A stretch of 64,000 nt of DNA from Desarmillaria ectypa (taxonomy: Eukaryota > Basidiomycota > Agaricomycetes > Agaricales > Physalacriaceae): the NCBI GenBank assembly GCA_030407005.1, contig JAUDYN010000007.1, positions 1,798,001 to 1,862,000 on the forward strand. The letters run 5' to 3'. The notes under the pieces are model-generated. The model had not been told where the DNA came from. It saw only the letters and a program-made list of their open reading frames with translations, and made no database searches. Positions 23,484 to 35,474 of this stretch are shown here, piece after piece. Every line of letters starts with the position of its first letter. Within the stretch, counting starts at the first letter, position 1. The translations under genes and the position numbers were made by a program.

Positions 23484-24280
23484 TTATGCATCGACACTTG
23501 GTGTATCTGTGGGGCCATCCTTCTGCGGTTTCATCTCTTTGACGTGGTACTTCATGTTCTGCCTTCGCTCCTCGCCTTCTTCCATAGCCTCCGCTCGTAC
23601 TTTGGAATAGTCGGACGCGGCCTCGAGATGCTTTTGGCGCGTTTTCTGAACTGAAAAGGGCAGTATCAAGAGACTGGGAGCAATGCCTAGCACCAGGGAC
23701 TTGTTTGATACAAGTGTAAGTAGAATGACAATGATATGATAACGAAAGCGACTTACCACGACTCCAATAGTTAATATCATATTGTCTTTCCATCGGTCAT
23801 CAGCATTAGACTCCCACTTATATCTAGGTGGGTTAGCATAGTCGTATCTTGTCGACTGCTGCTGCTCCCATCTCTTCTTCCTCCGCTGCAACTCGTCAGC
23901 ATACTCTCCCCAATCCCTTCGGGTACCCGTCTGGGGGTTCTTGCCTCGAAGCGTATCGTATGCATGTGCTATCGCCTGGAAACGAGCTTGACGGTCTGAC
24001 GAGGGAAGATCGCGACAGGACAGTGAATCTGGATGGTGGTGCCGCACGAGCTCATAGTCTGCAGTGGATGCAATCAAATGAATATCGAGTAGATAGAGCG
24101 AGGCTTACACCTAGCCTTGATATCCTGTTGAGATGCATTATATGGCAAGTGGAATATCTGGTGAGGCGTCGGGTGGGGATGGACGGGGAAGGGGAAAGGA
24201 CCCGAGCTAGTTGAGGCGCATCTTGTTTGTATGACGATGTGCAGCTGATGTGGAAGCAGAGAAAGACGCTGGTAGTGCAT
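23484..24280 (-). CDS. J-domain (DnaJ/Hsp40) protein, probably mitochondrial, membrane-anchored
   Basis: Starts MHYQRLSLLPHQLHIVIQTR at 24280, an Arg/His-rich, acid-free N-terminus that looks like a mitochondrial presequence. The J domain follows: HQIFHLPYNASQQDIKAR, joined across an intron (donor GTAAGC near 24108) to YYELVRHHHPDS, then FQAIAHAYDTLRGKNPQ. The HPD triad that stimulates Hsp70 ATPase is intact. A Lys/Arg/Gln-rich stretch follows, then a hydrophobic segment formed by joining MILTIGVV to SLVLGIAPSLLILPFSV across a 57-nt in-frame intron, giving one membrane helix, and a charged tail ending DTPSVDA. It resembles small DNAJC-type mitochondrial proteins. Partner Hsp70 and exact location are inference. 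Confidence 0.82.
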
Positions 24281-24942
24281 CGCGTGAGCGTCCTGTCCAA
24301 GGTTAAAGTCGGAAGTCTTACTACCAAATCCGGGCCGACTGCACGTGAGAACATAGGGACTAGAATGTTTAAACTTTTGAATTCAAAGTTCGCATTCCGA
24401 TACTGGTACTAGCAGTATCATACCACTTAGCTAGTACTTCTAAGCGTTAGCCATTATAATGAACGTGTGATTGAACGTAAAGTCTACTCCAAGCTTCGAG
24501 AATATAATATCAGGCATTCATCTTACTTGCTCCAAGTCATCCTGTCAGTTGCAAGTCCACTTCTGATGGAGGCCCAGATGCTTGGCCCAGGCGATGCGAC
24601 GGGGCAACTCGGAAGGGTAAGTTGATTCTATTGAAGAAGAGAGAGTAAAATGACCTTCCATAATGAATGCATTGCTTCAAGGCGTGTGTCAACCACGAAT
24701 GTTGCAGACCAAGTGAGATGTCAGAAATTGAGGAGCAGTAAGCATCGCTGAAAGTAAAATCCTTGTCACTGATACTCAATGCACCTACTGATGGCGGTGT
24801 TAGCTGGGAAACGGGTGGTGAACTCAGTGATGATGTCATTACGTCATAGCGTCTGGCACATGATCTGAACTTGAATGCATCCTGGCAATGCGCCGACCGC
24901 ATTCCTTCTTCCATTACTACCACAACAACAACAACGATAACT
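24281..24942. other. divergent intergenic region
   Basis: About 660 bp between outward-read genes. It holds both promoters. A run of ACA/ACT triplets just before 24943 is probably 5' UTR of the downstream gene. No RNA gene or repeat of note. Confidence 0.4.
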
Positions 24943-26187
24943 ATGTCCACGACGACCAGACGCCTTTCTACACGACGTGGCTCGATTTCAGCCAATGATC
25001 CGTACGGAAAACATGAAAATTACGCCGATGCAGAGTCGACTAGCCGGCTATCTATCCTGCGGGTCAGCTCGACGGCTATGCAGCTCAAACAACCCCCGCC
25101 TCCCCGCCTCAGTTTTGCGTCATCGTCGTTCAACCAACCATCTAGCCTTCGTCGCGCTTCTCAGTCTATTAGCCACGCCCTGACTCCCGAGGAACTCGTC
25201 CAGCTTGCACGTTCTCCAACAGAGAGTTCGCCGGCCATGCAGCCCACCTTTACGCTGTTACCTGATGACATCTTTCTCCCATTCATCGATCGCCCAGCTG
25301 AGGTATCTGCACTTATTTCCAGCCCACCTTCTGCTCGGCTGTTCGCCCTATTACAGCTGACCTTCACTGGTACGAAGACTCAATCTGCCGGAGATCCGGC
25401 AAAGTGGTCGTATGCGCAACTCCATGATTGGCTCGTCAAAACTACCCGAGAAGAGGCATCTGACACGTTGTGGGTTGCCCACGCTCGGGCGTGTATCCTA
25501 GCTCACTCCGAGCTTATATGGGAGCGTGTAAAGGGCGCCCTAGGCATCCCGCCAGAGCTCGACTTCTCAGATGATGAGCTCAACACATCTGACCTGGAGG
25601 ATGGAGGCAGAAAAGCGAAGGGGCATTGGGAGGATTGGGATGCGATCATGGAATCGCCGGCGAGTATCACGCAGCAATCATCTGTCGAGGGGCCGACACT
25701 GTCGCCGCCGTCTTCACCATTGCACATTGAACCAATTCTTTCATCACCTGCAACAAGCCCTTTCTATCCTTCGCCTTCCAATAACAGTATTGGCTTGGGC
25801 GGAATTAAGGAGGAGGAGGAGAGTGCTACGAGCACCACCCCGTCAGAAGATGAGGAATCTATACTTCCGGCCCAAATACACGGTCTTCGTATCAGTACCA
25901 CGCCGTCCCAGTCTATGTCTACGTCACGGGGCATCATGTCTCCGGCCCCGTCGCCTACTTCCTCTCGTCGTTCCAGCACCGGAACGCGACGACCCAGTTT
26001 TGGCACTTCCACCAGTCCTCATAGCCGGAGTCCGGTTCTCACAGGCAGACGCTCCAGGCCATCATCCATATCCTCCTTTTCCACCCTGAGCCTAGGACAG
26101 TATCCATCTAGTGTGGAAGAGCGTACATCGCCACTCTTCCCAAGCAGCTTTGCTGCACTCAAGACGAAGGGAAAACCATTGGCGTAG
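24943..26187 (+). CDS. Ser/Thr/Pro-rich hypothetical protein with a folded central region
   Basis: An intronless frame. An upstream in-frame ATG at 24871 exists, but the intervening codons encode a poly-Thr stretch from an ACA/ACT repeat, so I favour 24943 (MSTTTRRLSTRRGSISAN). The N-terminal part and the C-terminal third are low-complexity and rich in Ser, Pro, Thr and Arg. The middle (about 24990-25560) looks folded: LTPEELVQLARSPTES, LLPDDIFLPFIDRPAEVSAL, SARLFALLQLTFTG, WSYAQLHDWLVKTTREEASD and AHSELIWERVKGALGIPPEL. An acidic patch (DFSDDELNTSDLED) follows. No domain family was recognised. Many Ser-Pro sites suggest a phosphoprotein. It is probably a fungal or basidiomycete-restricted protein; codon use and length of the open frame support it being real. 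Confidence 0.75.
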   Translation: MSTTTRRLSTRRGSISANDPYGKHENYADAESTSRLSILRVSSTAMQLKQPPPPRLSFASSSFNQPSSLRRASQSISHALTPEELVQLARSPTESSPAMQPTFTLLPDDIFLPFIDRPAEVSALISSPPSARLFALLQLTFTGTKTQSAGDPAKWSYAQLHDWLVKTTREEASDTLWVAHARACILAHSELIWERVKGALGIPPELDFSDDELNTSDLEDGGRKAKGHWEDWDAIMESPASITQQSSVEGPTLSPPSSPLHIEPILSSPATSPFYPSPSNNSIGLGGIKEEEESATSTTPSEDEESILPAQIHGLRISTTPSQSMSTSRGIMSPAPSPTSSRRSSTGTRRPSFGTSTSPHSRSPVLTGRRSRPSSISSFSTLSLGQYPSSVEERTSPLFPSSFAALKTKGKPLA

Positions 26188-26763
26188 GCAATGATGGTGG
26201 GTCGCCGGTCGAGAAAAAGCGTTCAATGAATAAGGCACGCAAAAATGGCATCTTTCTTTTGGTTTTGGGATACATGGATCATGATTGTTGTATGCGTATA
26301 GTCACTGGCAAATGTAATAATTCGACACGCGACGCTACTTCTCCAAGTAACCTTGACTTCCATCGGACCTCGCCGCCGCGAAAGCTTGTGGTGCATCAGC
26401 TTCGTTGACTGTTGTTTCAAGTTTTCTTCGACCTTCTGGTGCTGATCGCCCCCCTTATATTCACCGTACACTGCTACTCTCAAGGTTACGCTGCATACCT
26501 ATTATTAAAGGAAGCACTATGATTGTAACCACGTTACCGATTGGTTATCATCTATGTGGACTAGGCACATAACAAAAGGGTCGTGACCTCCGCAGGCTGT
26601 GGGAAGCTTTCATGGCGAACCTTTTGTCCGGCGTGAAAAGTCTCCAACAAAGGCGCCTATAGCCCATTCAGTTTCGTTGTCACTTTTGGGTGCCATACCT
26701 TCTATGCTTATGGTACTTCAGGACGTGGACACTTGAAGCTGCTCGTAGTTAACTACTGACGCC
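26188..26763. other. intergenic spacer
   Basis: About 575 bp between two genes on the same strand; nothing beyond expected 3' and 5' flanks is visible. Confidence 0.45.
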
Positions 26764-27985
26764 ATGACTACCTTCGATGAATGGACGACTTTATCTTTAC
26801 ATGATATGGACCAGCAAACCGATGCTCTTCTTGGACCCTTCACACGCGATATTTACGCCTTGGAAAACGAACTTTATGTACCCCGCCCGGTCGTTAGCGC
26901 GCTCAATTTAGCTAGAGCTATGATGGGGCAGCGTATGCTGAAACGGCAGCCACGAGAAAAGACTTTCGTTAGGGCTCTAGTGAAGCCAGATATTCGTGAT
27001 GTGAGTCTCTAATCATTGTGTTATACTCCAGTGTATCATTTTAACGTTTGTAGAACGCCTTGTCGTGTGTAAATGCAATAACCAGAGTGCAAAAATTCGA
27101 CAGCCTTGTGGATACGATACACTCGCCGCTGTTTGAACGGGCATTAGCCATAATAGCATGTATCCACACTGAAATGGATACATCGGCACAGCTGTCCTTA
27201 CCTATGCAGTCAATGCTGTGAGCGTCCTGGTTATTCAGGGATTACGGCTGGCTTATGACTCCTTCAGTAATGGAATAAAGAAAGGGATGAAAGATTTCGA
27301 TTGTCGCTTTACAAAGAGTCCAGAAGCACCGACCACTCTCATATTCACTTATCCCGGTGGAGTCGGTATGACTATCCTTCTACCTCTCAAGTCAGGGCTC
27401 CTTTGCTACCTCTTTCATGCGACCCACGATGGGAAGTGCACCTGTGCGATCTCGAACAACCCTCATGCACAATCGGTGTGGTTCGAGCAGTTCCACTCGA
27501 GGTCCAGACGCGATGCTAGTACTCCTCTTCTTGCGTACATCCTACAGCACAGGGAGTGCTCCCGAGAGGATTTCCGCACAAAAGATGCTGATGCGGAAAC
27601 ACAGAGACTCCTGGATATCAGCTTAGACATACTAGACTCGGAGAGGGAGTTGGAGAGGTGGCGTCCTGTGCACAAAGGGTACTGTCGGTTGGACCAGCCG
27701 GAATGTCAACAGTGTCGGCAGATTTTTTTGCGACTGCCGCCTCTACTTGATCGGAATCGACCTCTCCCGGAGGTTCCAAGTAGCGCCGGCTCCAGTGGTA
27801 CTGGAGAGACGTGCGTGAGGACCCCGGCGCCTAAGCGAAAAAATTCGGTGCCTGGAGATTGGGCTAGCCAGGGGAAGATGATGCGAGTGAAGTTGTGGAG
27901 AAAAAATACTTTTCAGATTTTTGAGTCTGCTGAAGAGGAGGAAGGTTATTGGCATGAGCTTGATCCGGGGAGTGAGTCGAATTGA
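26764..27985 (+). CDS. hypothetical protein, three exons, about 372 residues
   Basis: Starts MTTFDEWTTLSLHDMDQQTD. Exon 1 ends at 27000 (donor GTGAGT); exon 2 is 27054-27159; exon 3 starts at 27210 after a 50-nt intron, restoring the frame to NAVSVLVIQGLRLAYDSFS. The middle contains a hydrophobic helix (LAIIAFNAVSVLVIQGLRLA) and a sheet-like part (TTLIFTYPGGVGMTILLPLK, SGLLCYLFHATHDGKCTCAI). Two Cys/His groups stand out: THDGKCTC, and later GYCRLDQPECQQC with an upstream HRECS, which could bind metal but match no zinc finger I know. The C-terminus is Pro/Ser-rich then acidic (EEEEGYWHELD). No family recognised. The exon 2/3 join is deduced from frame only. Confidence 0.65.
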
Positions 27986-29571
27986 AGAAACGGAGTCTGT
28001 GCTGGCAGTTTCACAGTATCCCGACCTTTTTCATTTACTTGGAACGAGATGTTCAGTACGTATTCTGAAGAATATTAATGGATAATGCTTTGTAATGTCT
28101 AAAATGTCATTCGCAGTCAGTGTAACGCGCCCTCTGGGATTTCATATGAAGCAGAGCGGAATGCCATATACCTCGTTTAGGACCAAGACGGGACAATGGA
28201 AATAGTGCATAGTTTCACGTCGGCTGAATAATGCGAGGCCTGGTCCGTCAATGACACATGTTCCGACAGGCAAAGGGTTCGAGATGCAGCTATAAGATTT
28301 GTCATACAGAGGGGATCCAAGCAGTATCCCAAACACTATATCAGACTGCTGCTTGGTGAACGAGACCGAGGAAACTAGTAGGGCTAGCCCTTTCCAAGTG
28401 AAATCGTGATGGCGTGATGCCGACATAAGAGCTCTGAAATGTCATGGCAACTTCAAGACCCACAGAATTTATTAAGCGCATCCTCCGAACCGACAAGTAA
28501 TAATAATGTTCCGGGACCGATCCGTGAGAGGCACAACGCTCATCTACCAGCATCTACCTCGTGAGTACCAGGTCCGAAGGAGTAAGTAAGGAATATGCAA
28601 TAACTCTCCCCGATCGGCTGAAGACGCCACTGACGCGTCTGCCGAGAATAGACGATACGCATGCGTTAGATGGAGGAGATAACGTGGCCTTGGTGACTCA
28701 TTTAATTCCCAGCCGAGTCCACATTATGGATGACTAAAGTCGGGGAATCACTGAGGCCTACTATAGCATCTGCAGACCTCATAGCTAGACCGGGGTCCGA
28801 GATGTTACATGTCGTAACTCGTCGACAAATTGCACGTGGTCAGTCCCTTATACTCAAGAGCAGAGAACTTGAGCAGTCATGAGCCGACTCCCGGGACAAG
28901 GAAAGCATGAAGTTTAACCGTAACGTCGGCCTGAATCTGCACACTCGAAACGGCGTTCCATGAAACACGAGGAGAGCCGAGTGAACAGCCTGGGCCGTAA
29001 GTTGGCGCAAATTTACAATTACTTTTGCTCTGATGTCGAGTTCTACGCATCTGGGACGTGATACTCAAGAATAGTACCTGGGTGACTACGAACTTATTAA
29101 TAGTTCTTTATGGTCTGCAACAGCCAGTTTCCTATTGCGCTCGAGGAATGGAACGGAAGAGAAGACTTGAATACATAAGGCGGATGCTGCGTGTCTCGAC
29201 TCTGTCTGCGTCAACGCTGCTCAAAGTGACAAGAGGCTCGGGAGGCTCGGGTCCGATCAATATCTCAACAGCAGGGTCCGGACTCCGTATCGGTCCGAAG
29301 CGGTGCCGGTGAAAAGTACCAAACGAAGCCACGTGACTTGAAGCACGGCAACGTGATCTTGTTGACTGGTGACGAGTCACGTAAAGCGCTGTCACACCCT
29401 TCTTTCCTGTCTACTTCCACCTTTTTTATATCTTCCATCGGTATCCCCTCGTTACACACCGACACGACCAACTACGATTTCCAACGATTTTTTCTCCTTC
29501 CCAGCTGCTGACTCCACGCTAGCAGTACAGGTTACGCGCCATCGAAGAGCTCCAACAACTTTCCTTACATC
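27986..29571. other. long intergenic region upstream of WEE1
   Basis: About 1.6 kb, the longest gene-free stretch in the window. Minus-strand open frames at 28142-28426 and 28341-28553 overlap but show no family signature, and I do not call them. The right end (29300-29570) contains pyrimidine-rich leader sequence for the WEE1 gene and several ACGTGA/CACGTGAC motifs (about 29331 and 29352), which resemble E-box or CRE-like sites. This is only a pattern observation. Confidence 0.4.
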
Positions 29572-32500
29572 ATGCTCGCTTCTACTCCCATCAAGGACTA
29601 CACCTCCCACCGCAAGACGCGCGATGGCAGCATGTCTCCTCTGCGCTCTCAATCTGCTACCATGAAGCAGCCAACACTCTTCGACAAGCCTTTGCTCACA
29701 CCGTCTCCCCATCGCAGCACCGGCAAACCTCTCTTTCTACCACATGCTGAGCTCGGCGGCCAGAACAGCACAGACGTCATATTTCTTCATTCTCCCTTCC
29801 AGACACCTGCCAAGATGCGAAAGCCCCGTCAGCAATGGAATGAGGATGAGACTCTCGTCGTTAAGACTGTGCGGCCATTGCTCACCCCGGCGAGGCAGCC
29901 GCCAGCTCTGGCAGCGAAACAGCTCAATGCTACAATTGCTCACCCACCCAGTCGCGTAGGCACTGGGACAAAACGCAAGACCACACCCAATGCTACTCCA
30001 TTACGACCCAATACCCTCACCCCACTCGTCGTCACCTCGTCCAAGCCCTTCGGTCCTAGTGGCATGTCATTTGATCGCCTGGGACCACTGCCACCTCCCA
30101 AGTTTGGTCCTCGCACACCACGAACGGGTACGGAGGCGGACGCATCGTTGCGCAACCAAACTACTACATTTACACGACTAAAGATTTCAGATTTGAATCA
30201 GTCTGACGATGACGACGATTCTGGCTGTGACATTTCGGAGCCGCCGACAGGGCCACTGTTTGGTGGAGACTACCCACCCAAACAGACTGGAGGAGACGAT
30301 CGCCGTCTAATGAACGCCAAGCAAGAGGAAGTGGTGGAGGCGGTCTCTCCTGGAGGTCATATTACCAAAAGACGAGCGAGATCACGTCCCGTTTCCGACG
30401 AGCTTCTTGAAAGCGTGTTTAACTCACCTTCACCAGGGGTACGTTTTTATTTCTGTCCTTGTACTTATCTAACTAGTTGCACAGGAACGTCCATCGTCTG
30501 GAGGTCGTAATTTTGTGGCATTCCCTCCTGCTACTCACCATGCACGGAAGTCGCCGAATTCATCTGCCTCCAATGTACTTTCTCCCTTGCCTCGATGTCG
30601 TATACCCACTAATGCGCCCAAGACTCCGCAACCGTTCCATGCTCGGGGCCCGCTGGCGCGTGTAGATTCAGCCACTCTATTTTTCGGCCCTTCCGTTCCT
30701 CACTCACGTCCAAGGACGACTACATTGTCCACGGCTTCATCTAGCGGTAGGTTTATCGCCCCCCGTCCTCCCACTAGCAACAGGCACAGTTACGCGGGAT
30801 CTGACGGCGAGAAGTGGAATTTCCTTCAAACGCGACCGATTTTGCCATCACCTCAGTCCTTCCCTACTTCTCATAATATCCGGGAAACCCACTACGATAG
30901 CACAGATGACGACGACGACATGCTTTGTGAAGGCCCCCGAGATTCCTCCTTTCTCCTTAGTATTGATACCCCTTCCCCGAGGCATACTGACACCGTCATT
31001 CCCTCCAAGTTCAAACCAAATAGAGATTCCGGCGTTGTCGTCAGCGATGACGAAGTCTCAATGAACAGTAGCGCCAGCGGCGACCATGTACCACAGGCAT
31101 CTACCAGCGTCAGTTCTATCTTCTCTGATGATGAACATGGTCTCCTCACTCCTGGCCTCTGCCCTCCGGCTTTGGATGGCTGGCCAGGAGTCTACGAAGC
31201 CGATGATAACCAACAGGGAAGCGATGTCGACGCATTCATTAAGCGTACGCTGGCCGCCCCTTCGAAGACACCGTATGAAGTCAAGAAGGTACCCAACACT
31301 CCCGTCAAGAAAGTCAAGACTAGCTACCTGTCTGGTGACAGGCCGTGGCAGAGTGCGGTAGCGCACAGGGTTGGTCTTGGTATTGATTGGGAGATAAAGC
31401 AAGCCAAGGTACCACGGAAGAGTCTACCTCTTGGATTTCCTCCAGCAGGGAGGAAACACAGGAAGTCTTTTCTAGACCCAAGTACTGACTCTGAAGATGA
31501 CCCTGAGGATAGTCCAAGCACCCGGAAGGAGAAAGAAAGATATGATAGTTTGGGCATTGGACGACCATCTCTACCTACACCTAAAGAAGACTTCCCAGCT
31601 GTTCCCAAGTCCCGATGGCTGTCGCGGCGGACTAGCAGTGGTACGTTTTCTAGCGGGAGTGACTCTATGTCGATGATTGGTACTCCAACAAGAAATCAAA
31701 CCCAAGGTGTGTATATCTTTCTGGTTGTATCGTTCTATCGATGTTGAGTTTTCCCTAGAACCCCCTCGCAGGAAAGCTGTAGGACACACTCCCCGTTCTG
31801 CATCCAGCTCGTCCCTGAACTCCGTCCTCTCGTCACCCACTACTGCTCGTGTCCAGCCGTCACCTGGGCATCAACGACCTCCTGTTCCGAGAAAAAGTTA
31901 TCCGACGCGCCCATCCCTAACATCGTCACAGGATTCTGGGCGTTTTGACCGTGACTTCGTTGAATTGGAGGAAATTGGTAGTGGAGAATTTGGCAGAGTC
32001 ATCAAGGTCCATTCAAAAGCGGATGACGATTGCGAAACCTATGCCATAAAGAAGTCCAAGACGTTTGAGGGCATCAAACATCGGTGAGTCAGAATCGTAG
32101 GTTCATCATACGTCAAGTAGATCTGACTACCACTGTAGACACAGATTGAGAGAAGAAGTTGATATTCTGCGCCATCTCCGTTTGACCAACGATGGACAGC
32201 GGCATCCAAATGTATTGGCCTTTGTGGATAGCTGGGAAGAAGATGAAGCACTCTTTATCCAAACAGAATTATGTGATCTGGGCAATTTAGCCCATTTCTT
32301 GTGGGAGTACGGGCGTCAGTACCCTCGGCTTGAAGAAGCCAGGGTTTGGAAGATTATTGCTGACCTGAGTAACGTATGTCCTGATGCTTAAATGCGTGGT
32401 CCTGTTTTAATAGCACCTTTCTAGGGTCTTACGTTTATTCATACTGCTGGCGTCATTCACCTGGACCTCAAGCCAGCAAACATTTTTGTCACGTCCGATG

Positions 32501-33122
32501 GGCGTTTCAAGATTGGAGACTTTGGTATGGCCTCTTTGTGGCCTCGGCCTCCGCAGGAGACGTACTTGGGCCCTACTGCCTTCGAGCGGGAGGGTGATAA
32601 ACTTTACTTGGCACCTGAAGTATTGCAAGGCAGGTACGGCAAGGCAGCAGATATCTTCAGGTATGTCGTGGGATGATGGCATAGCATATTTTTGCTAACG
32701 ACACTAACAGTTTTGGCATGATGATGTTGGAGACAGCAGCAAATATAGTGGTACCTGACCAGTACGCAGATTTGCTTAGTACACAGTCTGGTTTTACTGA
32801 TATAATTGACAGAGGCGAACCCTGGCATCGGTTGAGGCGAGAAGATTTCTCACAAGTGGACTTGGATGATAGCCCCGAGTTATTGGAGCTCATCCAGCAG
32901 ATGATGCGGACCGATCCAGCACTGCGTATCGGAATACAGGCTATCTATTCTCATCCTGTGGTATCTCGAGCACGTATGAACATGGAAATGCTGTATAACG
33001 TCGCAGTCAGGGACGGTACATCCTTGTTCGCGGCATCTCCTCTAGCCAGTGTCTCGTCCGATTTCTTGGAAGAGATACTAGGACATGCGGTTGGTAGCGG
33101 CGCTATGGACCTTAGTCCATGA
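29572..33122 (+). CDS. WEE1: WEE1/SWE1-type mitotic inhibitor protein kinase
   Basis: Starts [20 protein letters not shown]. The first two-thirds are a long disordered region rich in Ser-Pro and Thr-Pro sites (for example LLTPSPHRS), as in WEE1 proteins that are regulated by CDK and checkpoint kinases. Introns fall near 30440-30485, 31708-31758, 32083-32139, 32374-32424 and 32660-32710. The kinase domain has [14 protein letters not shown] (P-loop), YAIKKSK (ATP Lys), the catalytic loop [17 protein letters not shown] and [14 protein letters not shown]; the EGD before LAPE is characteristic of the WEE1 family. It phosphorylates the conserved Tyr of Cdk1 and delays mitosis. Stop at 33120-33122. 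The N-terminal start is the first ATG of a clean open frame. Confidence 0.95.
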
Positions 33123-33519
33123 ATATTGTATTTTTGACTTTTTTTCTGGGATATACTTGTACGACTGGTATAGTGGACTGGCTCGGGTACATTTTTTTAT
33201 TTCCGTTCTACTCTATCATCGCTGCATTTTCTAGATTATATATCCATACATCATCAGCATCGCATCGATTCCCCTAGTCACTTTATACCACGTCGCATTG
33301 CTATTTAGTCTTCATTTTGATTTGTTTATTATCCTAGTTATGTTAGTACACCTATGTTGGTTACTTATTTCATGCACAGTATATATAGTGTGGCTGGACT
33401 CGTCGACCCAGAGTGGCGTAAAGGCTGTTCAGGAGCGAGATAAAGAGCGACGGTATTTACAATATTTGCAGCCTGATATAACGAGCATAGGTACATACAG
33501 AACAATGTAAAAACTACAA
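33123..33519. other. intergenic region between convergent WEE1 and PAF1
   Basis: About 400 bp, A/T-rich, between two 3' ends. It should contain both transcription terminators. No gene. Confidence 0.5.
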
Positions 33520-35135
33520 TCATGTTTCAATGGGAAGTTGAAAGTCAGATGGTCCGTGAGGAAGCGCGACCGTCTCATGATCAATCTCTCCTTCTCCATC
33601 AGCATCTGCGTCGCCTCTCATTAAGAACATTGGATCCACCACCTCTGCTAAAGCCTCCTGGCGTTCGTCCTCCTCCTCTTTACTCATATCGGTATGAGAC
33701 ATCCTTATAAGGTCCCACTTATCCTCGTACTGCTCGAAGGCCTGAGGGGAAATGAAAAAGATCAGTGATATCCAGCAAACAGTACCCAATTTGTAGACCA
33801 ACATTCTGACGCTTCTTCTTCAAAGTCATCTTACGTTCGATGTTCTTGTAGTAAGCGCCTTTGGGTTTAGCATTGCGCCGAGGTTTTGTGTCGGGGCCGT
33901 CAATCGAGGGCTTTAAATCTTCGTCTCCATCCTCAAGAACTATTAGGAATTCATTGGGGACCTCTTGTTCGACTTTGACGGTCTCGTAGTCTCGCATGAA
34001 ACGGAACACAGTTTCCTGCGCGGTTCAAGTCAGTCAGATGGAGATAGAGAGTGATACGATACAAGGATACCCACGGGTTGATTGGGAGCTACCTCATAGG
34101 GTTGCAGGTTTGATCGGCTCTCTTTGAAATCGAGCGCCGATTCATCGTCATCGGTAAGATAGTAAGCCAGGAAAGAGTCGTGTTCGGTCTTCATGGGTCG
34201 CAAAATAGCACAGTCCAATCGTGGGTCTTCGACCTAAGTCCGAGATGAGGAAAAAGTGTTGACGAAACAGGTCAGGTACGTACATCAATGGGTCGCTCGC
34301 CTGGCCTCTCGGAGAATCGGAACAGGTCATACTGGTTCGACCAGATTTCAACATCTGGAAGGACCTCATATGATTCGACCGCGGTGACGTCTGGTTTGGT
34401 CGGGTGACGAAGGAGCGCTAGTGAGAATCCTTCATTGCAGCAGGCAAATGAAGCGTCGATATCGCGTAGTTGAGCACTGTGTGATACATCAATAGGCGCT
34501 GCATTGGCATTTTTCCTTCAGTAGGTTATTAGACTAGGTGTATGGACAGGGATGGAAACAACGCACGACTCGGTTGGTCCTCCTCGCGCTGTGTTGTCTG
34601 TCCGACTGGTATACTCCGTCTTTCGCAACCATGGAACGTGAGCCAAGGGTGCTGAAGGGAGCCCAGGGCCGTTCAGGGTAGCGTGACCATTGGTGTAAGG
34701 TCCGGATGATGGTCCGGCCACTTCGCTGGCTAGGAATTCATCCTTGGGATCAAGTTTCGGCATGTTTTCGGGATCTGGATTCAATGCTGTACACCAAGGT
34801 CAGCAGTCGGATGACTGACAAGCGTTTCAGTTCGCGCACCAGAATCGTCGCCGTTCTCTTCCCATAAGGATTCCCAGTTGCTCAAATCTAACGGCATTCC
34901 GCACTCTGCATCAACTATCATGGGTAATGGGGTGTTGTTAGCAAGGGTATTGAGGAGGTCTGGTCGAGCATATCGCGAAGGATTGGTTGGAATGTCGAGC
35001 AGTTTTGGAGGACATGGCGGTGCAGGAAGTGGATTTGAGTATCGTACTCGAACAAGCAGATCCAACTTGCTGAGATATTGTTATTGAAATGTTGTAGAAG
35101 AAGAAAGAAAAGCACCTTTTCTTGACACTGGCCAT
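33520..35135 (-). CDS. PAF1: RNA polymerase II-associated factor PAF1 (Paf1 complex subunit)
   Basis: Starts MASVKK at 35135; the first intron falls inside the next Ser codon and exon 2 reads KLDLLVRVRYSNPLPAPPCP, PKLLDIPTNPSRYARPDLLN and PLPMIVDAECGMPLDLSNWE, which are the conserved N-terminal PAF1 block. Later exons give FLASEVAGPSSG, LRKTEYTSR, the central SHVEDP-type region near 34240-34280, YEVFPDVEIWSNQYDLFRF-like sequence around 34300-34370 and the Asp/Glu-rich C-terminus. The protein is a scaffold of the Paf1 complex that travels with RNA polymerase II and is needed for H2B ubiquitination and H3 methylation. The gene has seven or more short introns. It shares a 339-bp divergent promoter region with the MATE gene. 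Confidence 0.92.
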
Positions 35136-35474
35136 TGTAACAGACGGCTTAAACGCGAAAGAACTTGAAAGTCAAAAAGTTCAAGTTGGATGGCGTTGGC
35201 AAACACGCGTCAATACGGATCTTTGCCGCGGCGGTCGGGCCCGGCGAACCGTTTCGTTCGGGCCTTTTGCACGACTCGGGGTTGCTAGTTTGCGGTGGAT
35301 TCTCAGAAGCAGGGAATGGGCACACGACCATTTTTATTTTCTCATAAAAAGAAGGGACGGGGCCCTAGCAATGTCACTAACATTTTACCCCTAAAAGCAA
35401 GGTATTTCATTTTGTTTTCAGAGTCAACATATAAATCTCTTAATTTCTTTTTATCTTCCTTCTTGTTAGCTTCC
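35136..35474. promoter_or_regulatory. divergent promoter region of PAF1 and MATE genes
   Basis: Both flanking genes are read outward. The middle (about 35210-35290) is notably G/C-rich with CG dinucleotides, while the part next to the MATE start is T-rich with polypyrimidine tracts. No specific element can be named. Confidence 0.45.

Noticed and set aside
24537..24995. Minus-strand open frame opposite the start of the Ser/Thr-rich hypothetical gene
   Set aside because: Its sequence is the reverse of a low-complexity ACA-repeat leader (poly-Val stretch) and has no family signs.
28142..28553. Overlapping minus-strand open frames as a small gene upstream of WEE1
   Set aside because: No recognisable family, no consistent splicing, and only about 95 and 70 codons long; could not be supported.
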